64,000 nucleotides of DNA from Barthelona sp. PAP020 (taxonomy: Eukaryota > Metamonada: BaSk clade), in the NCBI GenBank assembly GCA_040182905.1, contig JARQWU010000021.1:1-64000 (forward strand), written 5' to 3'. Made by a program: the position numbers and the translations under genes. This document shows positions 9,162-19,752 of the stretch, piece by piece. Under the pieces are notes generated by a model. That model ran no database searches, had not been told where the DNA came from, and worked only from the letters and a program-made list of their open reading frames with translations. The number at the start of each line of letters is the position of its first letter. The first letter of the stretch is position 1.

Positions 9162-10858
9162 ATGCCAGCTCGTTCAGTTAGGTTTCAACGTGGAGTTGAT
9201 TCAGGAAGATATAAGAGCGGTCGTTCACGTGAAATTACTCAGTCACGACGCCGATTAAGAAGACAGGATTTAAAAAGATTTCGTGATGATTTAGATCAAG
9301 ATTTCACTTCATCGTTTTTGGAAGAAAGAGTATTTTTTAATTATTTATTTGACATTACTAACTTTTGAAGCATGAAAAGATTATTGCCCTTTGTGAAATT
9401 ATTGCTGAACATGACCGTGCCACGGAAAAGGAAGCTATGCAGAGATTACGTCATGCTATTATTCCTCATCCACACCCTCATGATTTGTTACAAGAAATTG
9501 GAATAATACCTCACATTGTTCAAAATCTTGAAAATGAAGATCGAGATGTAAGATATTATGCTGCATGGATTTTATCCAATCTTACTTGTGGAGCTTCCAA
9601 ACATACTGCTGCAGTTGTTGATGCACAGGCTGTTGGTGCTTTAATTGAATTATTGGGAGATTCAATGAATGAAAACAAGTTGAGGGAACAATGTGCTTGG
9701 ACATTAGCAAACATTGCTGGTGATGCTTGGATGTATCGTAACTTGGTGTTGAGTAATGATGGATTAGATGCTTTTGCAAAGTTTTTATCTGAAACTACAT
9801 CCACTTCTTGTCAATCTACTTGTTTATGGGCCATCGGTAATTGCTTTAGACATAACCCAAGACCTCCTTTCCATTATTGTGAAACAACTGTTCCTAGTGT
9901 CATGAATATGTTGGTTAGTTCTGATGAAGGCGTTGTTAAGCAAGCTTTATGGACATTAACCTATATGACTGATAGACAATTCGATTCAGATGAAGATATT
10001 AGTATTTTCCTTAATAATACATTAATCCCCAACTTATTCAAGCTTTATGATGATTGTTTGGTCACAATCAAACGAAATCAACAGGATGAAATTCTCTGTC
10101 CTTTGATTCGAACCATTGGAAATTTGATTGTCATGTTAAAGAAGAAAGATGTGGATCTTGATGAGATGTTGGATCAAGATCTTTTGAAATATTTGCAAAA
10201 CACTTTAGTACATGCACCAACTGATATTCAAGCCACTACCTTATGGTGTTTATCAAATGTTTGTGCAATCAAAGCATTTTACAATACATTAGTCATTGAA
10301 TCTGGTATTTTAAATGAAGTTTTGCAAATTTTATCTTGTGATATTCCTGATTTACGTAGAGAAGCTTTGTGGGTGGTATCGAATTGTTTATACTTTTCTG
10401 ATGCTCAAATTGTTTCCTGGTTTGTTGAAAATGGTGTTATTCCACCACTTTGTGAGCTATTGTCATCATCACAACCCATTATTCTTTCATTAGTTTTGGA
10501 TGCTTTTTACAGGATTTTAGAATTTGGAAAAGAGGTTATTCATCAAGGAGAGAATCTTTACAAATTATATATTTTGAAGTGTGATGGATATAGTGAATTG
10601 GAACGAATTTCTAATACTTTTGGAAATGGTCAGATTCGTTCCAGAGCCAACAGATTGTTAAACATGTTTTTCTTGGACAATGAAGATTTCTCAGATGATG
10701 AGCTTGACTTTTCTTCCAATAAACGAGTTAAGGCTGATGATAATGATTCTTCTGGTGATGAAGATTATGAAGAAGATGAAGATGAAGAAGATGATGATAC
10801 AGACGATGAATCATTAAGTAGGACAAAATCAGAGTTTCACCAAGACATGTTCTTTTAA
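9162..10858 (+). CDS. Importin alpha (karyopherin alpha), one intron
   Basis: The adaptor binds classical nuclear localisation signals and hands cargo to importin beta. Exon 1 (9162-9329) encodes the arginine-rich importin-beta-binding domain (RYKSGRSREITQSRRRLRRQ). Exon 2 (9371-10858) encodes ten armadillo repeats. The Trp-x-x-x-Asn ladder that grips the signal peptide is visible: AAWILSNLTCGAS, CAWTLANIAGD, CLWAIGNC, ALWTLTYMTD, TLWCLSNVCA, ALWVVSNCLY. The product is 551 residues, with an acidic tail (EDYEEDEDEEDDDTDDE). Exons join EER-HEKIIALCE in phase 0. An in-frame Met at 9111 would add 17 residues (MPKINGSNFYNNFFLLQ) unlike the family, so I start at MPARSVRFQRG. CSE1, which recycles importin alpha, lies at 29.3 kb. 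Confidence 0.92.
9330..9370 (+). other. Spliceosomal intron of importin alpha (41 bases)
   Basis: It begins GTATTTTTTA and ends TTACTAACTTTTGAAG. It separates the importin-beta-binding domain from the armadillo repeats in phase 0. ACTAACT sits about ten bases before the acceptor. Confidence 0.9.
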
Positions 10859-10968
10859 GTAAATGATACAATATCGGTTTTCTTTTTTTTTTCTTCATTT
10901 AAAATTAAGGTTAAGTGATTCATAAAAAAAAATGCCGGTGAGGAAAATTTATTGAGCAGGTTTGAGGG

Positions 10969-13647
10969 TCAGTTCTTCTTCTTTTTCAAAGCTTCTTCCT
11001 CCAAAAGCTGGTTATAATGTTTCATTGCTTTATTGTATTCATCCTCAGCAATTGAAATTCTGGGCTGGCTTTTCTCAGGTACAATTTGAATCTGTTTTGC
11101 AGCAAAAGAAAAGAGAATTGAACGAACATGAAGGTTGTCCAATCGATTGGCGTACTTTTCAGCATAGGCCAACAAAGTGTTGATCAAAACAGATGAATTT
11201 TGGATGCATTCAAATATTTCTTCCAAAGTCAATGTGTTGAATATTGCCTGCAACAGTTGATTGGCGATTTTATTGGTTCTGCTGTTAGAAATCCACTCTT
11301 TAATGAATTCGAACAAAAGTCGAAGCAATCCCATGTCATCATTGTTTGTTTCAACATTGTCCAAATCTTCGAAAGTGAAAATTTGTAAATGAAGCTTCCT
11401 TGGCTCTTTGTTTTGAGATTTGTCACTGCTGTTTGCTAAATTAGTTTCCTCATCTAAATTTTTGACGAAGTCGATCATTGTCTCCATATCGCTTGCTTGC
11501 ATTTTTCCAACAATGTCAAACAAACGCCTGGGTCTTTCATACTTCAAACTCAACAAACCAGCCTTTACCAAATCTCCTCGTCTGATGCATGTGTCAATGA
11601 TATCCAACTCTTTTTCCATTTCCGCCTCCTTTTGGAATTGTTCTTCCTTAAAGAGAGTTGTTTCGTCCTTCCAAAACTTGATCACACAATCGGCCCCACT
11701 TGAAACAACCATTTCTCCATCATTGATTGAATCAAGCTGCCAGATCTTCTCTCCTTGATGTCCTGCAAATGTTTGAACCTTATCGCCCATTTTCAAATTG
11801 AACAAAGAAATCAACCCATCGCTGCCACAACTGATGAGTTGTTGTCCCAAAGAAATAAAAACAAAATCCAAAGTTGAGGACTTGGTCGCTGTTTCCAATG
11901 TCTTGAACAAGCTCATAGTGCTAAGAGACCATATTTTAACTGTTCCATCGCCAGAACACGACCCAAGCAACTTTTCGTGACGGGAAAATTTCACATTATT
12001 TACAGCTCTTCTGTGTCCATTGAAGGTCTCTAATAAAGTGGGTGGTTGAAATTCGCCAATTTGTGAGCGATCAATTCGCCATAATTTGACTGATCGGTCT
12101 TTGGATCCTGTCGCAATAAAATTGTCCTTACGGGCTATATCAATGCAATGAACGTTGTCTGAATGAGCAATAAATGTGTGTAGAGTTTTCAGTTCGTTGT
12201 TTCTGTAGTTCTTCAGGAAGTCAATTTTTTCGTCCACTGAAAGATGCTCCATTTTCTTTTCAAGCCTTTGAACAAACGAAATATCCCAAAATTTCAGTGT
12301 TTTATCGTCAGAACCAGTGATCATATATTCAATAGATTCATTTTGAAATATGACGCAATTCGGGTCTCCAGTGTGTCCAAATCCTCTTCCCAACAACATA
12401 ATTTGAACATTATCACCAAACAACACATACCAAAGACACACAGTTTTGTCATGAGAAACGGTTGCAATCAATGGCAATCTGCTTGATACTGCACAATTCA
12501 AAAGCACATCAGTATGTCCTTTTCCAATAAATGTTTCCATCGATTCTACATTGTACATTCTTAAGTATATCGAATTTGTAACAGACACGACAAATTTATG
12601 ATCAAATGGGAAAAACTTCGTCGCATAACTTGGTTCTAAATACCCAGGAAACGCAGCTATGTGCTCTAAATTCGACATGTTCAGAATTTCCATGTCCAGC
12701 CCTTGCCTTATTCCTAAAAGGCATGCTTCTCCTTTGTAAGGAAACTCCACGCATAACTTCCACATTTGTTTGCTATCAACAGCTTCATTATCATCATTTT
12801 CAACCGATTGAACAATTCCACTTTCAAGACCGGTGGGCAAAACACGCACAGTGAACAACTTACCCTTTTCACCACCCGAAAGCAATGTCCACAGCTCATC
12901 TTCATTGGTCATGACCAAACTTTCTTCTTTGTATGTATCGAGAGGAGTCAAGAAAAAGCAACTTTCAAAAGTGGCATAGGAATCAACCAATTCAAAAGAA
13001 TTGTTTTCCTTGAGCAAAAACATGTGAAGCATGGAATCCTGTCCAATCGAAAAAAGATACTTTCCATCTGGAGATATCAAAAGATCGTTGATAGTTGAAA
13101 CATGTTCCTTGATCGTGAACAAACGCTTTTTTGCAACAAAATCATGAACTTTGATCGTTTTTTGAATCATGGAGGTGAAATAAATAACCGGCTTGATGGG
13201 ATCGAATATCAAATGAGAAATAGTTCCCTCGTCCCTAATACTGTATAATATTTGCCTTTGACTGAAATCCCACACAATAATCAACGAATCGGTTGAACAA
13301 GATGCAAAATATCTTCCATCCTTTGAAAACTCAATACAACATATCTGACTACGATGTGGTTTGTATTCGTGCAATAATTTTTGTGTTTTTAAATCATAAA
13401 TTCTTAAATAATTTGATTCCGTCGCAAGTATTAAGAATTTTTCATTTGGATCAATGGAAAATGAGACTATAGGTTTAATATCGGGTGTAATCACATGTCT
13501 AGGCTTCAAAGTATCTATATCTATAATAAGAAAATCAGAATCACATGCAGAATATAAAGTTTTCTTATCCTTACTTACTATTGGTTTTCCTATTGTATAT
13601 ATAGATTGCAAATAATGGGACAACCCATATTTTTGTCTGGTTGTCAT
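10969..13647 (-). CDS. UTP13: UTP13 / TBL3-type WD40 protein of the small-subunit processome
   Basis: A tandem WD40 protein of 892 residues with two seven-bladed propellers followed by the Utp13 C-terminal helical domain. WD signatures include FASCSTDSLIIVWDF, MITGSDDKTLKFWDI, FIATGSKDRSVKLWRI and LGSCSGDGTVKIWSL. After the last blade (VVSSGADCVIKFWKDET) come a charged helix and the tail GLLRLLFEFIKEWISNSRTN ... LLAYAEKYANRLDNLH, which matches TBL3/UTP13 rather than PWP2 or UTP12. In the family it is a UtpB subunit binding the 5' ETS of pre-rRNA in the nucleolus. The N-terminal 120 codons are visibly AT-richer than the remainder. Confidence 0.88.
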   Translation of the reverse strand: MTTRQKYGLSHYLQSIYTIGKPIVSKDKKTLYSACDSDFLIIDIDTLKPRHVITPDIKPIVSFSIDPNEKFLILATESNYLRIYDLKTQKLLHEYKPHRSQICCIEFSKDGRYFASCSTDSLIIVWDFSQRQILYSIRDEGTISHLIFDPIKPVIYFTSMIQKTIKVHDFVAKKRLFTIKEHVSTINDLLISPDGKYLFSIGQDSMLHMFLLKENNSFELVDSYATFESCFFLTPLDTYKEESLVMTNEDELWTLLSGGEKGKLFTVRVLPTGLESGIVQSVENDDNEAVDSKQMWKLCVEFPYKGEACLLGIRQGLDMEILNMSNLEHIAAFPGYLEPSYATKFFPFDHKFVVSVTNSIYLRMYNVESMETFIGKGHTDVLLNCAVSSRLPLIATVSHDKTVCLWYVLFGDNVQIMLLGRGFGHTGDPNCVIFQNESIEYMITGSDDKTLKFWDISFVQRLEKKMEHLSVDEKIDFLKNYRNNELKTLHTFIAHSDNVHCIDIARKDNFIATGSKDRSVKLWRIDRSQIGEFQPPTLLETFNGHRRAVNNVKFSRHEKLLGSCSGDGTVKIWSLSTMSLFKTLETATKSSTLDFVFISLGQQLISCGSDGLISLFNLKMGDKVQTFAGHQGEKIWQLDSINDGEMVVSSGADCVIKFWKDETTLFKEEQFQKEAEMEKELDIIDTCIRRGDLVKAGLLSLKYERPRRLFDIVGKMQASDMETMIDFVKNLDEETNLANSSDKSQNKEPRKLHLQIFTFEDLDNVETNNDDMGLLRLLFEFIKEWISNSRTNKIANQLLQAIFNTLTLEEIFECIQNSSVLINTLLAYAEKYANRLDNLHVRSILFSFAAKQIQIVPEKSQPRISIAEDEYNKAMKHYNQLLEEEALKKKKN

Positions 13648-13687
13648 TATGGTCTCTCAAAAAAAAAGAAAATTTTTTTTTTTGTAT

Positions 13688-14608
13688 TTATATAAAATAT
13701 GGAGTATTTAACACTTGCATAATAGGTTTATCCGATGAAGAATAACTATCGAATATCACATATCTTTTTTCTAAACTTTGATTTAATACTAAAATTGCTG
13801 CTCTATTAGAAGGTCTGTGTGAATAATTAGGAGCGGACCATACACTAACTAACTTACCATTAAAAAATTCTTCATATCCTTTTACCATCATTTGATGAGC
13901 CCTAGCAATGAAAGTAATACCATTATCATAATTAAATTTTTCAACCACATCTGATCCAAAAAAGAATCCAGCACCTCTGGGTGAAACTGCGTAACCATTT
14001 TGATCATTAGATGGATCAGACCACAATAAATCTGAAATACATCCATCTGAAGGAACCTCTTTTTTTCTGTCTTGAGCTCTAATAATATCAATTTTAGGAG
14101 CTGAAGGTGATAAACCACCATGAACACAAAATACTTTGTTGTCTACCAAAGCACAAAGAGTAAAATAGTCAAATACTTCTGTACAATAATGCCAAACATT
14201 AGCACTACCATATTTTTTCAAACATTCTTCATAAAAACCGTAAAATTGGGTGATTTGTCGAGTTTCATGATTTCCCCTCACCAATGTTATTGAGTCTGGA
14301 TACTTTACCTTATAAGCTAACAATAATAAAATAGTTTCAATTGAATACAATCCACGGTCAACATAATCTCCCAAAAAAATATAATTTGTAGAAGGAATTT
14401 CTCCGCCAACTCTAAATAATTCTAACAAATCAAAAAATTGTCCATGAATATCTCCACAAATAGTTACAGGAGAACTTATATGTTGGACATTTGCTTCTTT
14501 GACCAAAATATCACGAGCAGCATCACATAATTCTCTAACTTCATCTTGTGTAATAAGTTCACAATTCCTTAATATCGAAATCTGTTCATCTAAGGTTCTA
14601 GTTGGCAT
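13688..14608 (-). CDS. PP4C: Serine/threonine protein phosphatase 4 catalytic subunit
   Basis: A PPP-family phosphatase of 306 residues. The metal-site motifs are intact: [10 protein letters not shown] (residues 52-61), GDYVDRG (about 80-86), RGNHETRQ and CVHGGLSPS. The N-terminus [20 protein letters not shown] and the segment [20 protein letters not shown] match PP4 more closely than PP2A or PP6. Two oddities: the usual NYCYRCGN near the active site reads NYSHRPSN, and the chain ends TPYFI where PP4/PP2A end in YFL, whose terminal Leu is carboxymethylated to control regulatory-subunit binding. It lies 41 bases upstream of UTP13 on the same strand. Confidence 0.88.
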   Translation of the reverse strand: MPTRTLDEQISILRNCELITQDEVRELCDAARDILVKEANVQHISSPVTICGDIHGQFFDLLELFRVGGEIPSTNYIFLGDYVDRGLYSIETILLLLAYKVKYPDSITLVRGNHETRQITQFYGFYEECLKKYGSANVWHYCTEVFDYFTLCALVDNKVFCVHGGLSPSAPKIDIIRAQDRKKEVPSDGCISDLLWSDPSNDQNGYAVSPRGAGFFFGSDVVEKFNYDNGITFIARAHQMMVKGYEEFFNGKLVSVWSAPNYSHRPSNRAAILVLNQSLEKRYVIFDSYSSSDKPIMQVLNTPYFI

Positions 14609-14767
14609 CTATACAAAGAATAAACAAAAAAAAAAATGTCTTCTTTTTCTTTGAACAACAAAAAGCTTATTGTAAAAAGATCAATATCAATCACACAAAC
14701 AATAAAAAGACCAAAATTTACAACAAAAAAAGACTAAAATGAAGTGAATTAAAATTTTAAATTGAAA

Positions 14768-16522
14768 CTATTCAACAACATTCAATTGTTTCAAATCATC
14801 AATCAAATGTTTTAATTCGACAGCATAATCTATTCTTTTACATCTAAATACATTGTATCTAATTCTGTTAACACCTTGATAACTTTCGGTTCTGACGACA
14901 AGAGTAATTTCAAATTCTGCGCCTTCAGCGTTTCTGATTCTTGCTCTGTATTCATCGGGGTCGGCTTCTTTGAATTCACACAATTCTTTTGCGCTGCAGC
15001 CAAACAAAGCGGCACCGATATCTTCACCAAGGGCGGTGGCTGAAAGGTTGCCTGTTTCATCTTTTAACAATACCTGGAACAGATATGCATAGTTACAGTT
15101 TGTGTAATTAGTTTGACAGGCAGAGCAATAATAGACTCCATTGTCTTCTGTAACTTTTTTGTTGTGACTACCGCTGGGACAAGAAGGGTACCAAAAATCG
15201 TCTGAATTGCCCAAAGCACGTAAATTGAAGATTGTGACATGAACATTGACAAAGTCTCCCTTTTCTGGTTTTGTTCCAAGGCTAATATCGTTTTTGATCG
15301 ACTCAATGGTTCTGATCCGTCTCATTTTTGGTTGATTGCTTCTGTTTTCTTCAAGAGGCACAGCATTTGAGTAATCGATGTCATTGAGTCCTCTAACTTC
15401 AGGGATAGCAGGATTAACAAAAATCTTGCTTGCAAAGGAAGTTGAAAGGTTTTTCTTTCCGCCAAATTCCCCAACACGGCACGATTTTACACCCAAAATC
15501 GTTCCTGGCTTAAATGATGTTTCAACATGGTCGCCCCAAACAGTTAAAGATATGTACTGCTTTGAATGGTCAACAATTTGCACATCCTTCTTTTGAGTTT
15601 CGCCGCCCTTCTTTAAAGTAATGACTTGAGGTTCGCTTTCGCTCTTTACAACACCAACAACATCGATTCCTGTACCATTCGTCAATTCGGGAATTTTATT
15701 GATGGGCGTCACGTCCAGCTTCATCTTCGGCAAGCTTTGAGCAATGTTGTCGTTGCATTCGATCAACTCACAATTGCTGAGTGCTGACAACATGTACTGA
15801 CCGGGAGCATACTTTGCTGTTTGCCCATCAACAACACGAACTGAAAATCCGCTGAAAAAGTAGGACTTTCCCTCCTTGACTTCGCTGTGGAATCTGGTTG
15901 CTGTTTCACCGAAACAACTGACACGAATTTCCTGGGTTTCATCCGTCAAATTGAAATTAAAAACAACAAAAGGCTTTCCGTCGCGCTTAGAAACGCCGTC
16001 AAACAACCTTCCAATGTTTGTAACACGACCAAGAATCGCATTTGCCTTTCCATCTGTGGCCGCATTGATTCGACTGATTTTCAGAACTGGCTTGCCCGAA
16101 GGTGAACGCTGACGGGACGTTGAACTGGAAGAAGAAGGCTTAGATTCAACATCAGATGAATTGAACCCCTGATTGGAAGCACTGGTTGAAAATTTCATAG
16201 GCTTCGTATTTGGGTCAAGTAAAAACTCATTAGGCATATCACTAATAATTTGACATCTCTTCGCAACAAGAATATGATATCCTTTGGCTACTTTTGAATC
16301 ATATTCAAGAATTGTAATATCGTGAGCAATCAAATCCATTTCAAAATATGCAGGATCGTGTATTGTTAGATAACATACTTCAACACCGTCAGTGACGTGA
16401 CATCTCAATTGAGTGTCAGAATACTTTCTTGTAGATAATATCTGCAACGTTGGTTGAATGTTCGGATTATTATCCTGTCGCAAACGCTCCAAAATTCCCC
16501 AATTAGCTTGTGATTTGCTCAT
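14768..16522 (-). CDS. RPA1: Replication protein A large subunit (RPA1)
   Basis: Single-stranded DNA binding protein for replication, repair and recombination (584 residues). Order: an N-terminal OB fold; a Ser-rich linker (about 130-150); DNA-binding domain A beginning VLKISRINAATDGKANAILG; domain B; and domain C with a zinc ribbon and the C-terminal trimerisation helix. Domain C has YPSCPSGSHNKKV then YYCSACQTNY, so the usual second Cys of the C-x4-C half-site is His (CPSGSH). I start at the ATG at 16522; the five extra upstream codons begin at TTG. The middle of the gene has noticeably higher GC than its 5' end. Confidence 0.9.
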   Translation of the reverse strand: MSKSQANWGILERLRQDNNPNIQPTLQILSTRKYSDTQLRCHVTDGVEVCYLTIHDPAYFEMDLIAHDITILEYDSKVAKGYHILVAKRCQIISDMPNEFLLDPNTKPMKFSTSASNQGFNSSDVESKPSSSSSTSRQRSPSGKPVLKISRINAATDGKANAILGRVTNIGRLFDGVSKRDGKPFVVFNFNLTDETQEIRVSCFGETATRFHSEVKEGKSYFFSGFSVRVVDGQTAKYAPGQYMLSALSNCELIECNDNIAQSLPKMKLDVTPINKIPELTNGTGIDVVGVVKSESEPQVITLKKGGETQKKDVQIVDHSKQYISLTVWGDHVETSFKPGTILGVKSCRVGEFGGKKNLSTSFASKIFVNPAIPEVRGLNDIDYSNAVPLEENRSNQPKMRRIRTIESIKNDISLGTKPEKGDFVNVHVTIFNLRALGNSDDFWYPSCPSGSHNKKVTEDNGVYYCSACQTNYTNCNYAYLFQVLLKDETGNLSATALGEDIGAALFGCSAKELCEFKEADPDEYRARIRNAEGAEFEITLVVRTESYQGVNRIRYNVFRCKRIDYAVELKHLIDDLKQLNVVE

Positions 16523-16675
16523 TAAAAAAGAAGACAAAGATTACACTTTTTCGTTTCTTCTTTGTCTTTTTCTGAACCTTATTTCTTCAAACAAAAATTT
16601 GGTTAAGGATATCAACGGTCAATTTATGAATTCCAAGTCTGGTCGTTGGACAAAAAATAAATCAAAGTAATTATT

Positions 16676-19489
16676 TTATATAGGACTCTTTTTGTGGGAA
16701 TTAAACTCATCAATTGCCTTTAACTTCCACTCTTCAATTTCCTTCTTTAAGGCGGGCATATCAATCAGATCATTGGGATCTAAAGGTGTTCTATTCATCG
16801 GGTCAACAGCTTCTTTGTTCAACAATTCCAAAATCATTTCTCTTTCAACAATGATACCACTTGATGGCAATTTAACGGGATCCCTCATCAAAGCGTAGGT
16901 CAGAACATCCAAGTATTCAAAAGGAATGTCACCCTCAAGTTCTTTGAAAATGGCATCCTCGGTAATAATTGTGTTCTTCTTCGTTTCGAGATAACGCACA
17001 AAGTTAAGAATCAAATCAACGGTCAAACGATCAATGTTGTTGCTCTTTTCAGTAACAAGCCTTGTAAACATGTCTCCATCATATTTTGTGCAATTTAAGA
17101 AGCTGACGATGATATTTTCATTCAAATCGTCGTTCAAAATCTTTCTCAACACCAACTCAGATACAACGCTGCGACCAATCATTTGCGCACCAACAATACT
17201 CAACATGCTTCTGAAAGCGTCCAGTTTTCTCGAAATCTCTGGAGTTTGAACCCTCAATCTGGTTTCTTTTTTGAACAAATCTTCAGTCTTGAATAATAAA
17301 TCAATCAGCTCAAAAAGATACTGAATGGGGTCTTCAGCCCTTTTGAAATAAATAGCAGGGTACTTTGGAATGATAATTTTGTGCAAATGCAGACACATGG
17401 TGATGTATTCGATCATTGCAGAAATATTGTTGCCAATATCCTTTAGTTCATTGTCAACCAAGCTGGAGAAGTTCGTGTCGAACATGTTTCTCAATTCCAT
17501 ATTCAAAAAATCAGCGTCTCTGAATGAATACTTGATTGCAGTTGCCAGTAGCTCGGGGTCAAGCGAGTTGATCCAGTATTTGTCTGTCAATTGAGGCATT
17601 GTAAACATCATCGATATGTCGGCTCTGTATCTCAACTTCATGTCAGACGAATCGATTTCTACAAATAGCTTAAGCAAAGCTGGGATCAAATATTTGTCCA
17701 GATGTAAGATTGACTTTTTCACCTTGATAGCCGATGTAATAAGATGAATCAGCGGGAACCTGTATGTGAATTGAGGAATCAGGTCGTTTCTCGCAACAAG
17801 TTTTGAGGCAACCAATATTGCAAGGTTGTTTTCCAGACAGAACGGCTCAGTAAATACATTTTGGAAAACCTCGGCTGGAATCATCGCAAATTCATTGACG
17901 TTTGCTGACATTTGATCAATGCAGTGGATCACTCCATTCACGAACTCAGGTATTGTCAACAATTCATGAACCAAGTTCAAGACGATTTTTTTCCGCAATT
18001 CCTCTTCTTCTTCAATCAGTCCATTTCTTCGGTTGTTCATTAGATTCACATTGAAGATGTGGTTGGTGATGATAACCAGACCCAACATGGCCACTTGCAC
18101 GTCAATTTCCAACTCCTCCATAGGGACTTTCTCTGGTTCTTGTTCCTGGTCTGATTTCAAAATGCTTGAGTATTTTGATTTCAAGGGAAAGTTCTCATTG
18201 GAAACCATGTGCTTGATGGCTACTCTAAAATGCTCGGCTTTCAGAGGAGGCAACTTTTTCAAAACTTTTGTGAAACTCAAGAAAAGATTCATTTGAAAGT
18301 TTATGCCAATATTTTCAATTGATAAAGGAACCATCTTGAAATTGAGCAGACAAATGCTTGACCAAAAATATTTCAATAGCTTTTTCAGCTTATTTTCATC
18401 TGTCCTCGCAAACTTGGTCACATTGGTAAAAAATTTTTGCAAATGGTTCAACATATCAAGTTTCTCCTTCTGTGTAATTTTTTCATCAACCACAATTGTT
18501 CTTTCTGCCACAGTCAACGCCAAATCAACCTCTTTTGATATCATGTATCGAGGAATATTATCATATCCCATGCTCATAAACCAACCAAATAATGAATGAT
18601 TGACAATAGAAATCGGCGGTATTCCCTTGTTGGAACCATCATTTACGAAAAAAGGCGATGCCAAAAATCGCTCACAACAGGCAGGCACAAGAGAAAGAAG
18701 AGACAAAATTTTGTAAGCATCCTTAAGTTCCTGTGTCTTATCAACATTGAGCTGAAGTAAAGAGAAGACAGAACAGCAATAACTGAAAAATTGCTCCGGC
18801 AAGTTCTCACCATATTTTCTATCCATATCGTCGATCATTTCAGAAAATTGAACAGTCTTTTCATGACACAGAACAGTCAACGAAACAAAGTCAAAACCCC
18901 TCTTCGTATTGAAAAAACCAGGAAAAAACAGTGACTTCATCACAAATCTTCGAATAATACTTTGTACCCTCCCAAAAACCTCATTCCATTCCTCCAAACA
19001 ATTATTTTCACAAAAAATATTTTCAACGTGCGTGATATCTGAAGGTTTTTCACAAAATATTAACGAATGAGAAAAAAAGTGATTAGTTTGATATAATTCT
19101 CGTAATATTGAATAAATAAGACCCTCAATAATGTCATTTGAATCACACATTCCATTAATCAGATGAGTCAATTGTTTTTTAATCACTCGAACTGAAGATG
19201 ATTCAAGTTTCCTTAGTTCAAAAAGGTATTGAATATTTAATAATGGTTGGCTGTACAAAGAAACTTTCAACAAAGATTCTATTGCTGCCACCATTAACAT
19301 ACCATTTTTAGATGATCCTCTACATCCTGCAATCAATAATGAACTATCGTATTGGATTTCTACCGGTAATTTTAACTTAAATTGAAGTTTAGTTGGTTTT
19401 GGAAGAATTCTTTCTGGATCATTCGTATCACTATTTGTCTCTTTTGATTTTGGTTTTAATTTTAACACTAACCTTGAACCATCCGTCAT
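16676..19489 (-). CDS. UFD2: Ubiquitin conjugation factor E4 (UFD2/UBE4 type)
   Basis: A 937-residue E4 ligase with a long helical Ufd2 core and a C-terminal U-box. The U-box is clear: GDIPFEYLDVLTYALMRDPV, then LPSSGIIVEREMILELLNKE and AVDPMNRTPLDPNDL, the UFD2-specific version with Asp-Pro-x-Asn-Arg. The core contains the family segment around FVRYLETKKNTIITED before the U-box. E4 enzymes extend ubiquitin chains on substrates handed over by CDC48/p97 for the proteasome. The start is the ATG of MTDGSRLVLKLKPKSK; the four upstream codons begin with TTG. Length fits yeast Ufd2 (961). The gene ends 154 bases before the RPA1 start. Confidence 0.9.
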   Translation of the reverse strand: MTDGSRLVLKLKPKSKETNSDTNDPERILPKPTKLQFKLKLPVEIQYDSSLLIAGCRGSSKNGMLMVAAIESLLKVSLYSQPLLNIQYLFELRKLESSSVRVIKKQLTHLINGMCDSNDIIEGLIYSILRELYQTNHFFSHSLIFCEKPSDITHVENIFCENNCLEEWNEVFGRVQSIIRRFVMKSLFFPGFFNTKRGFDFVSLTVLCHEKTVQFSEMIDDMDRKYGENLPEQFFSYCCSVFSLLQLNVDKTQELKDAYKILSLLSLVPACCERFLASPFFVNDGSNKGIPPISIVNHSLFGWFMSMGYDNIPRYMISKEVDLALTVAERTIVVDEKITQKEKLDMLNHLQKFFTNVTKFARTDENKLKKLLKYFWSSICLLNFKMVPLSIENIGINFQMNLFLSFTKVLKKLPPLKAEHFRVAIKHMVSNENFPLKSKYSSILKSDQEQEPEKVPMEELEIDVQVAMLGLVIITNHIFNVNLMNNRRNGLIEEEEELRKKIVLNLVHELLTIPEFVNGVIHCIDQMSANVNEFAMIPAEVFQNVFTEPFCLENNLAILVASKLVARNDLIPQFTYRFPLIHLITSAIKVKKSILHLDKYLIPALLKLFVEIDSSDMKLRYRADISMMFTMPQLTDKYWINSLDPELLATAIKYSFRDADFLNMELRNMFDTNFSSLVDNELKDIGNNISAMIEYITMCLHLHKIIIPKYPAIYFKRAEDPIQYLFELIDLLFKTEDLFKKETRLRVQTPEISRKLDAFRSMLSIVGAQMIGRSVVSELVLRKILNDDLNENIIVSFLNCTKYDGDMFTRLVTEKSNNIDRLTVDLILNFVRYLETKKNTIITEDAIFKELEGDIPFEYLDVLTYALMRDPVKLPSSGIIVEREMILELLNKEAVDPMNRTPLDPNDLIDMPALKKEIEEWKLKAIDEFNSHKKSPI

Positions 19490-19752
19490 TTTAAATGGCA
19501 AAAAACAAAATTTATTGACATTATTCTTAAATCATTCATTTGTATAGAAAAGTAACATTTTCAAGGATTTATTCGGCTAATTTATGTAAAATAATATTAT
19601 TAAATGACACAACAAATATTTTAAATTTTCCAAAGACAAATGAAACCGCACATTAATCCCAACTTGTTTGACCTTTAGCAACAGGCTCTTAAAGAACATC
19701 CAAATTGTCAACTTGAGGAAGTTGAAATTGAGTTCCGGGAAAAAAGAATTTT

